From Janthinobacterium rivuli (GTDB lineage: Bacteria > Pseudomonadota > Gammaproteobacteria > Burkholderiales > Burkholderiaceae_D): a stretch of DNA of 64,000 nucleotides. Within the stretch, counting starts at the first letter, position 1. Each line of letters begins with the position of its first letter. The stretch covers positions 124,001-188,000 of the forward strand of contig NZ_WFLJ01000011.1 of NCBI RefSeq assembly GCF_009208735.1. The letters are read 5' to 3'. Below the pieces are notes generated by a model. That model ran no database searches. It saw only the letters and a list, made by a program, of their open reading frames with translations, and was not told where the DNA came from. Positions 43,934-56,056 of this stretch are shown in pieces. Made by a program: the position numbers and the translations under genes.

Positions 43934-45136
43934 ATGTCCATCCCTCCGCTGGCCGACGGCGCCGCACGTGACGAAGCCTGGTGGCGCCAGGTGGCCACCT
44001 TGTATCCCGCGCCGCCGGACGCCATCGTCAATCTCGAACATGGCTATTTCGGCGCCATGGCCGCGCCCGTGCAAGCCGCCTTCGAGCAGGCCGTGCGCTA
44101 CACGAATGAACAGCTGAGTCCTTTCGTGCGCGGCGAATTCACGCGCACGCATGTGGATATCCTGCGCCAGCGCGTCGCCGCGCTGATCCAGGCGCAGCCG
44201 CACGAGATATTGCTGACCCGCAGCGGCACCGAATCCATGCAGCTGCTGATCGCGCAATACCACGGCCTGGCGCCCGGTGATACCGTGCTGTGGAGTAATC
44301 TCGACTATCCGGCCATGCGCACGGCCATGCGCTGGCTGGCGCAGCGCCGTGGCGTCACCAGCACGCAAGTTACATTGCGCCTGCCCATCAGCGATGACGA
44401 GATCGTCGCCCGTTACGCGCAAGCCATGCGCCAGGCCGTCCAGCCCAAGTTGCTGCTGCTGTCGCAGGTGACGCCGGCCAACGGCCAGCAACTGCCGGTG
44501 CGGGAGATCATGGCGCTGGCGCGCGTACACGGCATCGACGTGCTGCTCGACAGCGCCCATGCGCTGGGACAGGTCGACGTGGACGTGCAGGCCATGGGCG
44601 TCGATTTCGCCGGTTTCAATCTGCATAAATGGCTGGGGGCGCCGGCGGGACTCGGTGTCGTGTATATCCGCGCCTCGCAGCTGCACAAGATCGAGCCGCA
44701 TTTGGGCGACGAGGATTATCCATTGGATGATATCCGCGGCCGCCTGCACATGGGCATGCCGCCGATCGGCGCCATCCTGGCCGCGCCTGCCGCGTTGGAC
44801 TTCCATGCGCGCCTGGGCGGCACGCGGGCCAAGAGGGAGCGCCTGGCCTGGCTGCGCGACTACTGGGTCAGCCGCGCCGCGCACCTGCCCGGCGTGCGCA
44901 TCTTGTCCCCGCTCGACGCCAGGCGCGGCACGGCGCTGGTGGCCTTTGCCGTCGACGGCATGGACGCACGCGCGCTGCAGCAAGCCTTGCTGCAGCGCTT
45001 TGGCATCTTCACGGTGGAGCGCAATATCGGCGATACCGACGTCGTGCGCGCCACGCTGGCCATCACGACGCAGACCAGCGAACTCGATCAGCTGGTCGCC
45101 GCGCTGACGGTGCTTTCGAGCGAAACGAACGCCTGA
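43934..45136 (+). CDS. class V aminotransferase, isopenicillin-N-epimerase/NifS-like
   Basis: A 400-residue fold-type I PLP enzyme. The PLP lysine is Lys232 in GFNLHKWLGAPAG; DVLLDSAHALGQ holds the cofactor Asp; LEHGYFGAMA and TRSGTESMQL line the substrate side. The closest known groups are isopenicillin-N epimerase-like and cysteine desulfurase-like proteins, but no active-site Cys loop is obvious. It begins 11 bases after the methyltransferase gene, so may share its transcript. The substrate is unknown. Confidence 0.85.
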   Translation: MSIPPLADGAARDEAWWRQVATLYPAPPDAIVNLEHGYFGAMAAPVQAAFEQAVRYTNEQLSPFVRGEFTRTHVDILRQRVAALIQAQPHEILLTRSGTESMQLLIAQYHGLAPGDTVLWSNLDYPAMRTAMRWLAQRRGVTSTQVTLRLPISDDEIVARYAQAMRQAVQPKLLLLSQVTPANGQQLPVREIMALARVHGIDVLLDSAHALGQVDVDVQAMGVDFAGFNLHKWLGAPAGLGVVYIRASQLHKIEPHLGDEDYPLDDIRGRLHMGMPPIGAILAAPAALDFHARLGGTRAKRERLAWLRDYWVSRAAHLPGVRILSPLDARRGTALVAFAVDGMDARALQQALLQRFGIFTVERNIGDTDVVRATLAITTQTSELDQLVAALTVLSSETNA

Positions 45137-45180
45137 CAAAACCGTCGCGCGCGCACGCGCAGCAGGTCTGGTCCGGTGTT

Positions 45181-46029
45181 CTAGTACTCGCGGCGGTTCG
45201 GCTTGATTTCCTGGAGGATCGTCGTGGAGATCTCTTCGATCGACTTGGTGGTCGACGACAGCCAGCGGATACCTTCGCGTTTCATCATCTTTTCCGCCTC
45301 GTTGACCTCGTAACGGCAGTTTTCGATGGCCGCATACTTGCTTCCGGCGCGTCTTTCGTTGCGTATTTCCGACAAACGTTCGGGCGTAATGCTTAATCCA
45401 AAAATTTTATTCTTAAATTCCAGCAGGGCCGATGGCAGCTTGTCGCGCTCGAAATCGTCGGGAATCAGCGGATAATTGGCCGCCTTGATCCCGTATTGCA
45501 TGGCCAGATACAGGCTGGTCGGGGTCTTGCCAGAGCGCGAAACACCCACCAGAATGACATCGGCCGAGGACAGGTTCTTGTGCGACTGGCCATCGTCGTG
45601 CGCCAGCGAATAGTTGATCGCCTCGATGCGGTTCTTGTATTCCTCGCTGTCGACGATGTTGTGCGAGCGCCCGATGGTATGGGTCGACATCACGCCCAGT
45701 TCCTGCTCCAGCGGGGCGACGAAGGTCTGGATCAGGTCCATGTGCATGCCGCTGGACTTGCGGATCACGGCCGACAGGTCGTTCTTCACCAGGGTGGAGA
45801 AAATGATCGGGCGCTGGCCGTCGCTGGCGAAGGCTTCGTTGATCTTGCGCGCCGCCTCGTAGGCCTTGTCCATGGTGTCGATGAAGGGCAGGCGGATCTG
45901 CCGGAAGCGCAGATCGAACTGCGTCAGCACCGAGTGGCCGAAGGTCTCGGCGGTGATGCCGGTGCCGTCGGAAACGAAGAAGACGGTGCGGGCCGCGGAG
46001 GGCAGAGGAGGGCGTGGTTCTTGTGTCAT
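45181..46029 (-). CDS. ppsR: PEP synthetase regulatory kinase/pyrophosphorylase
   Basis: A 282-residue DUF299 protein that in E. coli inactivates and reactivates PEP synthase by phosphorylating a Thr next to its catalytic His. The motif [20 protein letters not shown] starts the fold, and [18 protein letters not shown] is the P-loop. The ATG at 46029 is preferred over a TTG at 46044. It is divergent from ppsA across a 152-base gap, which fits a regulator-target pair. Confidence 0.95.
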   Translation of the reverse strand: MTQEPRPPLPSAARTVFFVSDGTGITAETFGHSVLTQFDLRFRQIRLPFIDTMDKAYEAARKINEAFASDGQRPIIFSTLVKNDLSAVIRKSSGMHMDLIQTFVAPLEQELGVMSTHTIGRSHNIVDSEEYKNRIEAINYSLAHDDGQSHKNLSSADVILVGVSRSGKTPTSLYLAMQYGIKAANYPLIPDDFERDKLPSALLEFKNKIFGLSITPERLSEIRNERRAGSKYAAIENCRYEVNEAEKMMKREGIRWLSSTTKSIEEISTTILQEIKPNRREY

Positions 46030-46181
46030 GGGTTTTCGGATCAAGATTGTGCGTCGTCAATTTGCGCCGCACAAGGTAAAATGGCTGCAACGGTATGATT
46101 GTGCTGCACGACGCCAAGAATAACAAGAAGACTGTCTGTGCGCCTCGCGTAAAGATTTCTATCATCAGTAAGGGTGTCATT

Positions 46182-48614
<2,433 letters not shown>

Positions 48615-48635
48615 GCAGCTGTATCGCCCTCTGAA

Positions 48636-48670
48636 AACCCGCTGCCGCTCACCCGGCAGCGGGTTTTTTT
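48636..48670 (+). terminator. terminator of ppsA
   Basis: AAACCCGCTGCCG and CGGCAGCGGGTTT form a strong stem with a short loop, and seven or more T follow. Confidence 0.93.
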
Positions 48671-48698
48671 ACGCCTGTCATGCGGCGCACGGCAGTAT

Positions 48699-48728
48699 TT
48701 GATGGGCTTGCGCCAGATCAGCTAAAAT
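48699..48728 (+). promoter_or_regulatory. putative sigma70 promoter of dps
   Basis: TTGATG (48699-48704) and TAAAAT (48723-48728) are separated by 18 bases and lie 33 bases before the dps start, right after the ppsA terminator. Confidence 0.6.
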
Positions 48729-48760
48729 GATTCCACCAATACATTGAAACGGGAGTTCTC

Positions 48761-49258
48761 ATGGCAAGCAAGAAACCGAGCAAAGTGGCAAAGATTGACA
48801 TCGGCATTTCCGAGGCGGACCGCGCGAAGATCGCGGAAGGCCTGTCCGGCCTGCTGGCCGACAGCTACACCTTGTACTTGATGACCCACAATTTTCACTG
48901 GAACGTCAAGGGGCCGATGTTCAACACCTTGCACCTGATGTTCATGACGCAATATACGGAACAGTGGGCCGCGCTGGACCTGATCGCCGAGCGCATCCGC
49001 GCCCTTGGCTATCCTGCGCCGGGCACCTACAAGGAATTCGTCAAGCTGGCCTCGATCAAGGAAATCGACGGCGTACCGCCGGCGCTGGACATGGTCAGCC
49101 ATCTGGTGTCGGCACAGGAAGCGACCGCGCGCACGGCGCGCCGCCTGTTCCCGCTGCTGGAAAAAGCCAATGACCAGCCGACGGCCGACCTGATCACGCA
49201 GCGCCTGGATTTGCATGAAAAGACGGCGTGGATGCTGCGCAGCCTGCTGGAAGAATAA
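48761..49258 (+). CDS. dps: Dps family DNA-protection ferritin
   Basis: A 165-residue ferritin-like protein. The ferroxidase site residues are visible in YTLYLMTHNFHWNVKGPMFN and in the segment AALDLIAERIRALGYPAPGT. Dodecamers bind iron and DNA and protect cells in starvation and oxidative stress. The Lys-rich N-terminus (ASKKPSKVAK) may bind DNA. It is a single gene with its own promoter and terminator. Confidence 0.95.
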   Translation: MASKKPSKVAKIDIGISEADRAKIAEGLSGLLADSYTLYLMTHNFHWNVKGPMFNTLHLMFMTQYTEQWAALDLIAERIRALGYPAPGTYKEFVKLASIKEIDGVPPALDMVSHLVSAQEATARTARRLFPLLEKANDQPTADLITQRLDLHEKTAWMLRSLLEE

Positions 49259-49365
49259 ACTGGCGGCGTTAATTCGCCCCCGGCTATTGACGCCATCAGG
49301 AATTGCGTTAGACTGCTTGTATATAGGTGTTTGGCAAGAATAATATCAGGCAGTCATACGCATTA

Positions 49366-49400
49366 AACCCCGTCGCTTATATAGGCCGCGGGGTTTTTTA
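49366..49400 (+). terminator. terminator upstream of the NfeD gene
   Basis: AACCCCG and CGGGGTT pair across a 16-base loop, and TTTTTATTTT follows. It lies about 110 bases after dps and 29 bases before the next start, so it may end dps transcripts or regulate the NfeD-SPFH pair. Confidence 0.7.
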
Positions 49401-49428
49401 TTTTCGGATTCGCAAAGATGGAGGCATC

Positions 49429-49845
49429 ATGGCTGAATGGGTAGGCTGGTTTGTGGCGGCTGGCGCGGTATTGATCCTGGAATTGTTTACAGGCACGTTC
49501 TATTTGCTGATGATCTCCATCGGCATGAGTGCCGGAGGATTGGTGGCGCTGGCGGGCGGCAATGGCGGTTGGCAAGCCCTGGCGGCGGCCATTGTCGGCG
49601 TGGCGGCCACGCTGTTATTGCGGCGCAGCCGTTTTGGCAAAGCGGCGCGGCGCGATGCGGCGCAGGATCCGAATGTGAATCTCGATATCGGCCAAAGCGT
49701 GGCGGTCGCGCATTGGGTCGATGGCGCGGCACGCGTTATGTACCGCGGTGCCTTGTGGGATGTGGAACTGATTCCCGGCAGCGATACGCAGGCCGGTCAT
49801 TACACCATTCGTGCCGTGCGTGGCAGCCGTTTGATCGTTGGATAA
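49429..49845 (+). CDS. NfeD family membrane protein
   Basis: A 138-residue protein with two or three membrane segments in the first 65 residues and a C-terminal OB-fold like domain (about 85-138, GQSVAVAHWVDGAARVMYRG). Family knowledge: short NfeD proteins work with SPFH proteins encoded next to them. Here the SPFH gene starts 15 bases later. GGAGG precedes the ATG. The exact role, membrane microdomains or protein quality control, is not clear. Confidence 0.88.
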   Translation: MAEWVGWFVAAGAVLILELFTGTFYLLMISIGMSAGGLVALAGGNGGWQALAAAIVGVAATLLLRRSRFGKAARRDAAQDPNVNLDIGQSVAVAHWVDGAARVMYRGALWDVELIPGSDTQAGHYTIRAVRGSRLIVG

Positions 49846-49860
49846 CCTGGAGAGTAGATT

Positions 49861-50805
49861 ATGGAAGTAAGCATTGGAAGCGTGTCGCTGATCTTGTTGT
49901 TGCTGGCATTGGTATTTGTCTTCAAGACGGTCAATGTGGTGCCGCAGCAGCATGCCTGGGTGGTGGAGCGTCTGGGTAAATTCCATGCGGTATTGGGCCC
50001 TGGCCTGAATATTGTCGTGCCTTTTGTCGATCGCATCGCCTACAAGCATGTGCTCAAGGAGATTCCGCTCGACGTACCGCCGCAGGTATGCATTACGCGC
50101 GACAATACGCAATTGCAGGTCGATGGCATTCTGTATTTCCAGATTACCGACGCCATGCGTGCGTCGTATGGCTCGTCGAATTATATTGCCGCCATTACGC
50201 AACTGGCGCAAACGACCTTGCGTTCGGTGATCGGTAAAATGGAACTCGACAAGACATTTGAAGAACGCGACCATATCAATACGGCGATCGTGAATGCCAT
50301 CGATGAATCGGCGGCGAATTGGGGCGTCAAGGTATTGCGCTATGAAATCAAGGATTTGACGCCGCCCAAGGAAATCCTGCATGCGATGCAGGCACAGATT
50401 ACGGCCGAGCGCGAAAAGCGCGCGCTGATTGCCGCCTCGGAAGGGCGCAAGCAGGAACAGATCAATATCGCCAGCGGCGAGCGCGAAGCGGCCATCGCCC
50501 GCTCGGAAGGCGAGAAGCAGGCATCGATCAACCGGGCCGAAGGCCAGGCCACGGCTATCGTCGCGCTGGCGCAGGCCAGTGCGGAAGCGCTGCGCCAGGT
50601 GGGCGCCGCCATTCGCGAACCGGGCGGGGAAGATGCCGTCAACCTGAAAGTGGCCGAGCAGTATGTGGGCGCGTTCGCGCAATTGGCGAAAACAAATAAC
50701 TCGATTATCGTGCCGGCCAATCTGGGTGATATGAGCGGTTTGATCGCCACGGCGATGCAGGTGGTGAAAACGCAGAAGCCGAAAGGCGGCGTGGCGATTC
50801 CCTGA
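49861..50805 (+). CDS. SPFH/band 7 stomatin-like protein
   Basis: A 314-residue membrane-anchored protein close to QmcA/YbbK (305 in E. coli). One N-terminal membrane segment (about 5-25) is followed by the SPFH domain (VVPQQHAWVVERLGKFHAVL, TRDNTQLQVDGILYFQI). A charged coiled coil with GEREAAIARSEGEKQASINR comes after it, then a short hydrophobic tail. It forms large oligomers at the membrane and is paired with the NfeD protein. Confidence 0.93.
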   Translation: MEVSIGSVSLILLLLALVFVFKTVNVVPQQHAWVVERLGKFHAVLGPGLNIVVPFVDRIAYKHVLKEIPLDVPPQVCITRDNTQLQVDGILYFQITDAMRASYGSSNYIAAITQLAQTTLRSVIGKMELDKTFEERDHINTAIVNAIDESAANWGVKVLRYEIKDLTPPKEILHAMQAQITAEREKRALIAASEGRKQEQINIASGEREAAIARSEGEKQASINRAEGQATAIVALAQASAEALRQVGAAIREPGGEDAVNLKVAEQYVGAFAQLAKTNNSIIVPANLGDMSGLIATAMQVVKTQKPKGGVAIP

Positions 50806-50844
50806 TTGCCGGGTGAATAGCAAACGCATAGCAAGTTTGCCGTC

Positions 50845-50878
50845 AAAACTGCCCGCCGTATCGCGGGCAGTTTTCATT
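50845..50878 (+). terminator. terminator of the NfeD-SPFH pair
   Basis: AAAACTGCCCGC and GCGGGCAGTTTT form a perfect 12-bp stem with a 6-base loop, followed by CATTT. It can act from both sides. Confidence 0.88.
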
Positions 50879-51440
50879 TGCGCTGTTGGAATATATGCCG
50901 GCGGCAGGGCTCGCGTATCTGCGCGTGAGCCAGTAATGTTGAAAATCTTTTCTTTATGCTATGCTGTGCGCACTTTCGGGATTATATGCTGTCGTGCGAC
51001 GTTTATCTATTTGAATGAAGTAGAATCTGCTGCATATGCGTGGCGATGCTTGCACCGATATCCGCGCCTGATACCAGGGGGGTGTTTGTGGAGTCGCTGC
51101 ATAATTGGCGATGGTATTGCTCCCCTGTATATTTTGAATTGCCATTTTTAATTGCTATAAATTGCAATGAAACAAAAAATACTGCAGAATAAATACCATC
51201 AGTGGTGTTGCATTGAATCGCGATCACACGAGGTGGGGAAGTCGGCGCAGGCGGTCGTTCCAGCGCGAGGTCCGCTCCCTGGATTGAAGGCTTGCATCAT
51301 CTGAAGGTCGGGGAAGTCGGGCTTTTGGTAAAAGAATTGTAAAAAACAATCAAATCTCAAGAAAAATCACCGCACTCGCGTTACAATTGGATAGAATTTA
51401 ACTGTTCAGTTATATTTTTCAACTCACACAAGGAAATATC
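50879..51440. other. AT-rich gap before the H-NS gene, no gene seen
   Basis: About 560 bases without a supported gene. The base composition is clearly richer in A and T than the neighbours. Two copies of GGGGAAGTCGG occur (about 51235 and 51313). The last 100 bases are A-rich, with TAGAAT at about 51392 as a possible -10 for the following gene. A plus-strand frame at 50813-51151 starts inside the terminator and is not accepted. Confidence 0.5.
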
Positions 51441-51749
51441 ATGGATCTGTCCAGCTTATCCCTGTCCGAACTGCGCACCTTGCAGGACGACATCAAGAAG
51501 CAAATGAAGAAACGCGAACAGGACGATCTGTCCAAGGCGCGCGAGCAAATCCTGGCCATCGCCCAGAGCGTAGGCGTTTCCGTGAAAGATCTGGTTGGTA
51601 CGGGTATCCGCGCTAAAACCGGCACGGTCGCGGTACGCTATCGCAATCCGGATGATGCGACGCAACAATGGACTGGCCGTGGCCGTCAACCGAAATGGGT
51701 CAAAGAGTGGACCGATTCGGGCAAGTCGCGTGATCTGCTGAAGGTATGA
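51441..51749 (+). CDS. H-NS family nucleoid protein
   Basis: A 102-residue DNA-binding silencer of the Bph3/HvrA type common in Burkholderiales. The N-terminal helix (LSELRTLQDDIKKQMKKREQ) dimerises. The C-terminal motif YRNPDDATQQWTGRGRQPKW binds AT-rich DNA through the GRGRQP core. It is preceded by an AT-rich gap, which fits self-silencing, a usual feature of hns genes. AAGGA lies before the ATG. Confidence 0.93.
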   Translation: MDLSSLSLSELRTLQDDIKKQMKKREQDDLSKAREQILAIAQSVGVSVKDLVGTGIRAKTGTVAVRYRNPDDATQQWTGRGRQPKWVKEWTDSGKSRDLLKV

Positions 51750-51774
51750 TCCTGAAGGTTTAAATAACCGTTCA

Positions 51775-51837
51775 TTCGGATGCTTGTCCTGTGGAGTGGT
51801 ACAGGTGTAGTACAAGGCAGCATGCAAGCATCCGGAA
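51775..51837 (+). repeat. inverted repeat after the H-NS gene
   Basis: TTCGGATGCTTG (51775-51786) and CAAGCATCCGGAA (51825-51837) pair with one bulge over a 38-base loop. No T run follows. It may end or stabilise the hns transcript. Confidence 0.55.
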
Positions 51838-52003
51838 CTATCCTGCATTATCGTCTTTGGCCAGACAGGCAAAGCTGATTCATTCGCTTATCTCCACGGT
51901 ATTTTCACCAATACCCGTCTTATTTCCGCCGTATCTTTTCTTTTCCCTGTTTTATTCCGTCGCGCCGTGCTTTTCCATTTGCGCAGGCGCCGGCAAAATA
52001 AAG

Positions 52004-53064
52004 GGCTATGTCACCGTCAGATGTGGGAACGCTCCCATCGTTGCTTTCAATAACGTTTCGGGTGAACGGATGCGCTTGGCGTCGAGTATCCAGCGCCATC
52101 CCAGGTAGTTTGGCAGGTAGCGCGTGGCCACGCCGTGAAACGGCCTTAGCCATTCGCGCAGGCGGCTGTGATACGCATTGACGTTCTGCACATGCGCGGC
52201 ACCGCGCACGCGGATGTCGGCGCGCAAGTTGAGGGCCTCGTGGCTGAGGCCCGCCTCCCGCGCAAACGCCCGGTAGGCGGCATGGCCATCCGTGACCAGC
52301 AGGATATCCTTGTCGATGACAGGCAACAAACAGCGGTGCAGTTGCGCCTTCGTCAGCGCGCCTTTGCCCGTGACGAAATCGAGGGTCTGGCCCGTGCGGT
52401 CGCGCGCCACCAGGATGCAGACCTGTTCATTGGAAATGCCGCGTTGGTGGGCATGGCCACCCCGGCGGCGGGCCGGACGCGTCATTTGCCTGGATCCCTT
52501 TTCCGACTCCAGCACATATAACTCGTCGGCCTCGGCGATGCCATGCAGGCCATGCGGCCGGTCCGTTTTTGCCAACGATAAAAATCGGTGGCGCCAGCGA
52601 AACGTGGTGTTGCGGTGCACGCCCAATTGGCTGGCCGCCTGGCGTACCGACCGGGAATCGAGCAGGCAGTCGGCATAATCGAGCCACAGCGATTTATGGC
52701 GCAGGCGGGCCAGCGGCGTCCCCGTCAAGGCATTGAAGGTGCGCCCGCAAGGCACGCAGCGGTAGCGCTGCAAGCCGTGTGCATGGCCATGCCGATGCAG
52801 GTGCGGCGAGTGGCAGGCGGGACAGGCCAAGCGCGACTGCGCCACGTCCTCCAGCAGCGCGACGGTCGCGTCGAGTGGCGTGTTGCCACGCAGCAGGGCC
52901 ATGCCTGCCTGCCGCTGGCGCCGGTTCAACTGCGCAAACTGCGCGATAAAGCTGATCCATTCGGCTGGCCGCATGATCTGCTCCCTGTGTGGTGGGTATG
53001 CAGAGTCAGACCGCACAGCCAACGGAAGATTCCGGCATTTCCCCTATTTGCCGATGACAGAGCC
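52004..53064 (-). mobile_element. IS1595-type insertion sequence, complete
   Basis: A 1061-bp element with imperfect 16-bp ends: GGCTATGTCACCGTCA at 52004-52019 and the complement GGCTCTGTCATCGGCA at 53064-53049 (13 of 16 match). The flanks AAATAAAG (51996-52003) and AAATAAAA (53065-53072) look like an 8-bp target duplication with one change, as expected for IS1595 elements. It carries one intact transposase. The insertion lies in the T-tract of the smpB terminator. Confidence 0.85.
52006..52974 (-). CDS. IS1595 family transposase (ISXO2-like)
   Basis: A 322-residue transposase. The N-terminal zinc ribbon has CPACHSPHLHRHG and YRCVPCGRTFNALTG. A helix-turn-helix (RQAASQLGVHRNTTFRWRHR) comes next. 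The ISXO2-like catalytic domain has Asp residues in IAEADELYV and ILLVTDGHAAY, and the end motif NVNAYHSRLREWLRPFHGVA. The ATG at 52974 has GGGAG upstream. The frame is intact and the stop lies within the terminal repeat, so the element may be active. Confidence 0.92.
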   Translation of the reverse strand: MRPAEWISFIAQFAQLNRRQRQAGMALLRGNTPLDATVALLEDVAQSRLACPACHSPHLHRHGHAHGLQRYRCVPCGRTFNALTGTPLARLRHKSLWLDYADCLLDSRSVRQAASQLGVHRNTTFRWRHRFLSLAKTDRPHGLHGIAEADELYVLESEKGSRQMTRPARRRGGHAHQRGISNEQVCILVARDRTGQTLDFVTGKGALTKAQLHRCLLPVIDKDILLVTDGHAAYRAFAREAGLSHEALNLRADIRVRGAAHVQNVNAYHSRLREWLRPFHGVATRYLPNYLGWRWILDAKRIRSPETLLKATMGAFPHLTVT

Positions 53065-53092
53065 AAATAAAACCCGGCATATAGCCGGGCTT
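53065..53092 (-). terminator. smpB terminator, split from its downstream flank by the IS
   Basis: On the minus strand AAGCCCGGC and GCCGGGTT form a stem, followed by TTTATTT. It lies about 40 bases after the smpB stop. The T-tract is part of the IS target duplication, so the insertion kept a working copy on the smpB side. Confidence 0.75.
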
Positions 53093-53129
53093 GAGGGTAT
53101 CGGCGCAGCATGCTGCGCGTGGTGCCGGA

Positions 53130-53579
53130 TCAACGGCGGTGCGACTTCATGGCCGCCTGCACTTCGCGCGCGCCGTCGCGGTCGCGTTCCGCTGCCCGCT
53201 TGTCGTGCTGCTTCTTGCCCTTGGCCAAGCCAATTTCGCATTTCACGCGGCCGCCCTTGTAGTGCAGGTTGAGCGGCACCAGCGTATAGCCGGAGCGTTC
53301 CACCTTGCCGATCAGTTTATCCATTTCCGCGCGGTGCAGCAGCAGCTTGCGCGTGCGCACGGCTTCCGGATGGATATGGGTCGAGGCGGTCGGCAGGGCG
53401 CTGATATGCGCGCCGAACAGGAAGAGTTCATCACCGCGGACGACGACGTAGGCTTCCTTGATTTGTACGCGGGCGTCGCGGATGGCTTTGACTTCCCAGC
53501 CTTCCAGCACGATGCCGGCTTCGTAGCGATCCTCGATAAAGTAGTCGTGGAAGGCTTTTCTGTTGTCTGCTATGGTCAT
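53130..53579 (-). CDS. smpB: SsrA-binding protein SmpB
   Basis: A 149-residue tmRNA partner for rescue of stalled ribosomes. Motifs: [34 protein letters not shown] and the C-terminal basic tail [20 protein letters not shown]. It is divergent from ratA with a gap of 93 bases, the usual smpB/ratA arrangement in proteobacteria. Confidence 0.98.
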   Translation of the reverse strand: MTIADNRKAFHDYFIEDRYEAGIVLEGWEVKAIRDARVQIKEAYVVVRGDELFLFGAHISALPTASTHIHPEAVRTRKLLLHRAEMDKLIGKVERSGYTLVPLNLHYKGGRVKCEIGLAKGKKQHDKRAAERDRDGAREVQAAMKSHRR

Positions 53580-53672
53580 GAGATGGTAAATGTGCGCGGG
53601 TCGGTTAAACTACTGTCTCGCGCAAGCGCGATAAAATCAAATGTATCCAACATCATAGCAAATGGTTCTTCA

Positions 53673-54104
53673 ATGGCAGTAGTACATAAATCAGTTTTTC
53701 TCGGCTATAGCGCCGAACAAATGTTCGCGCTGGTGGCGGCGGTGGAGGATTATCCCAAATTCCTGCCCTGGTGCGGCGCGGTGGAGGTTCGCGAGCGGGG
53801 CGAGAACACGGTTGTCGCCAGCGTGGGCATACATTACCACGGCGTGCGCCAAAGCTTCACCACGTCCAACGAGAACGTGCCGCCGACTTCCATCAAGATG
53901 AAGCTGGTGGACGGTCCTTTCAAGACCCTCGACGGCGTGTGGACCTTCAAGGCCCTGCGCGAAGATGCGTGCAAGATCGAACTGGACCTGCATTACGAGT
54001 TTTCCAGCCGCGTGCTCGAGCAGATCATCGGTCCCGTCTTCGGCATGATCGCCAACAGCATGGTCGATTCCTTCTGCAAGCGCGCGGAGACTGTTTATGG
54101 CTGA
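53673..54104 (+). CDS. ratA: RatA-like START-domain protein
   Basis: A 143-residue member of the Coq10/START family (type II toxin-antitoxin name RatA). It starts with VHKSVFLGYSAEQMFALVAA and has VEDYPKFLPWCGAVEV and LVDGPFKTLDGVWTF, typical of this group. In bacteria it has been linked to ribosome subunit joining and to ubiquinone binding; which applies here is open. The stop overlaps rnfH by 8 bases. Confidence 0.93.
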   Translation: MAVVHKSVFLGYSAEQMFALVAAVEDYPKFLPWCGAVEVRERGENTVVASVGIHYHGVRQSFTTSNENVPPTSIKMKLVDGPFKTLDGVWTFKALREDACKIELDLHYEFSSRVLEQIIGPVFGMIANSMVDSFCKRAETVYG

Positions 54105-54393
54105 AGCGGACATCGCGGTGCAGGTTTGCTACGCGCTGCCGGACAGCGCGTTCCTGCGCTCCCTGCACGTACCTGCAGGCACCACCATCGAGCAAGCGGT
54201 GGCGCAGAGCGGCTTGCTGCAGGCCGTCCCCGGCATCGACCTGGCCGTGAACATGGTCGGCATCTATGGCAAGCGCAAGCCGCTCGATACCGTATTGCGC
54301 CAGCATGACCGGGTGGAAGTCTATCGTCCCTTGCAAGCGGACCCGAAGGAGGCGCGCCGGCGCCGTGCCAGCGGCAAGCCAGCGAAGGGCTGA
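54097..54393 (+). CDS. rnfH: RnfH/UPF0125 ubiquitin-fold protein
   Basis: A 98-residue beta-grasp protein. IAVQVCYALPDSAFLRSLHV and VGIYGKRKPLDTVLRQHDRV followed by EVYRPL are family marks. The tail is short and basic. It overlaps ratA, the standard RatA-RnfH (RatB) pairing. Its biochemical role is not known. Confidence 0.92.
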   Translation: MAEADIAVQVCYALPDSAFLRSLHVPAGTTIEQAVAQSGLLQAVPGIDLAVNMVGIYGKRKPLDTVLRQHDRVEVYRPLQADPKEARRRRASGKPAKG

Positions 54394-54493
54394 GCGGGCA
54401 GGGCGGTGGCGCGACGCTGCCTGGCGCGCGCCATTTTTTTGCTATTTTCAAATATCTTTTCTATGCTGCAAGGACGGAGGGCGCTTTTTTCTG

Positions 54494-55986
<1,493 letters not shown>

Positions 55987-56004
55987 GCGGTAACGAAAGT
56001 CCAG

Positions 56005-56029
56005 ACCGGCGCCCAGTGCGCCGGTTTTG
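56005..56029 (+). terminator. hairpin between guaB and guaA
   Basis: ACCGGCGC and GCGCCGGT pair around a 5-base loop, followed by TTTTGC. The T run is short, so read-through into guaA is likely. Confidence 0.6.
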
Positions 56030-56056
56030 CAATTGACCCTGAATAAAGCTCCGACC

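Noticed and set aside
50813-51151. 112-residue plus-strand frame
   Set aside because: It begins inside the spacer and terminator after the SPFH gene and has no protein-like composition.
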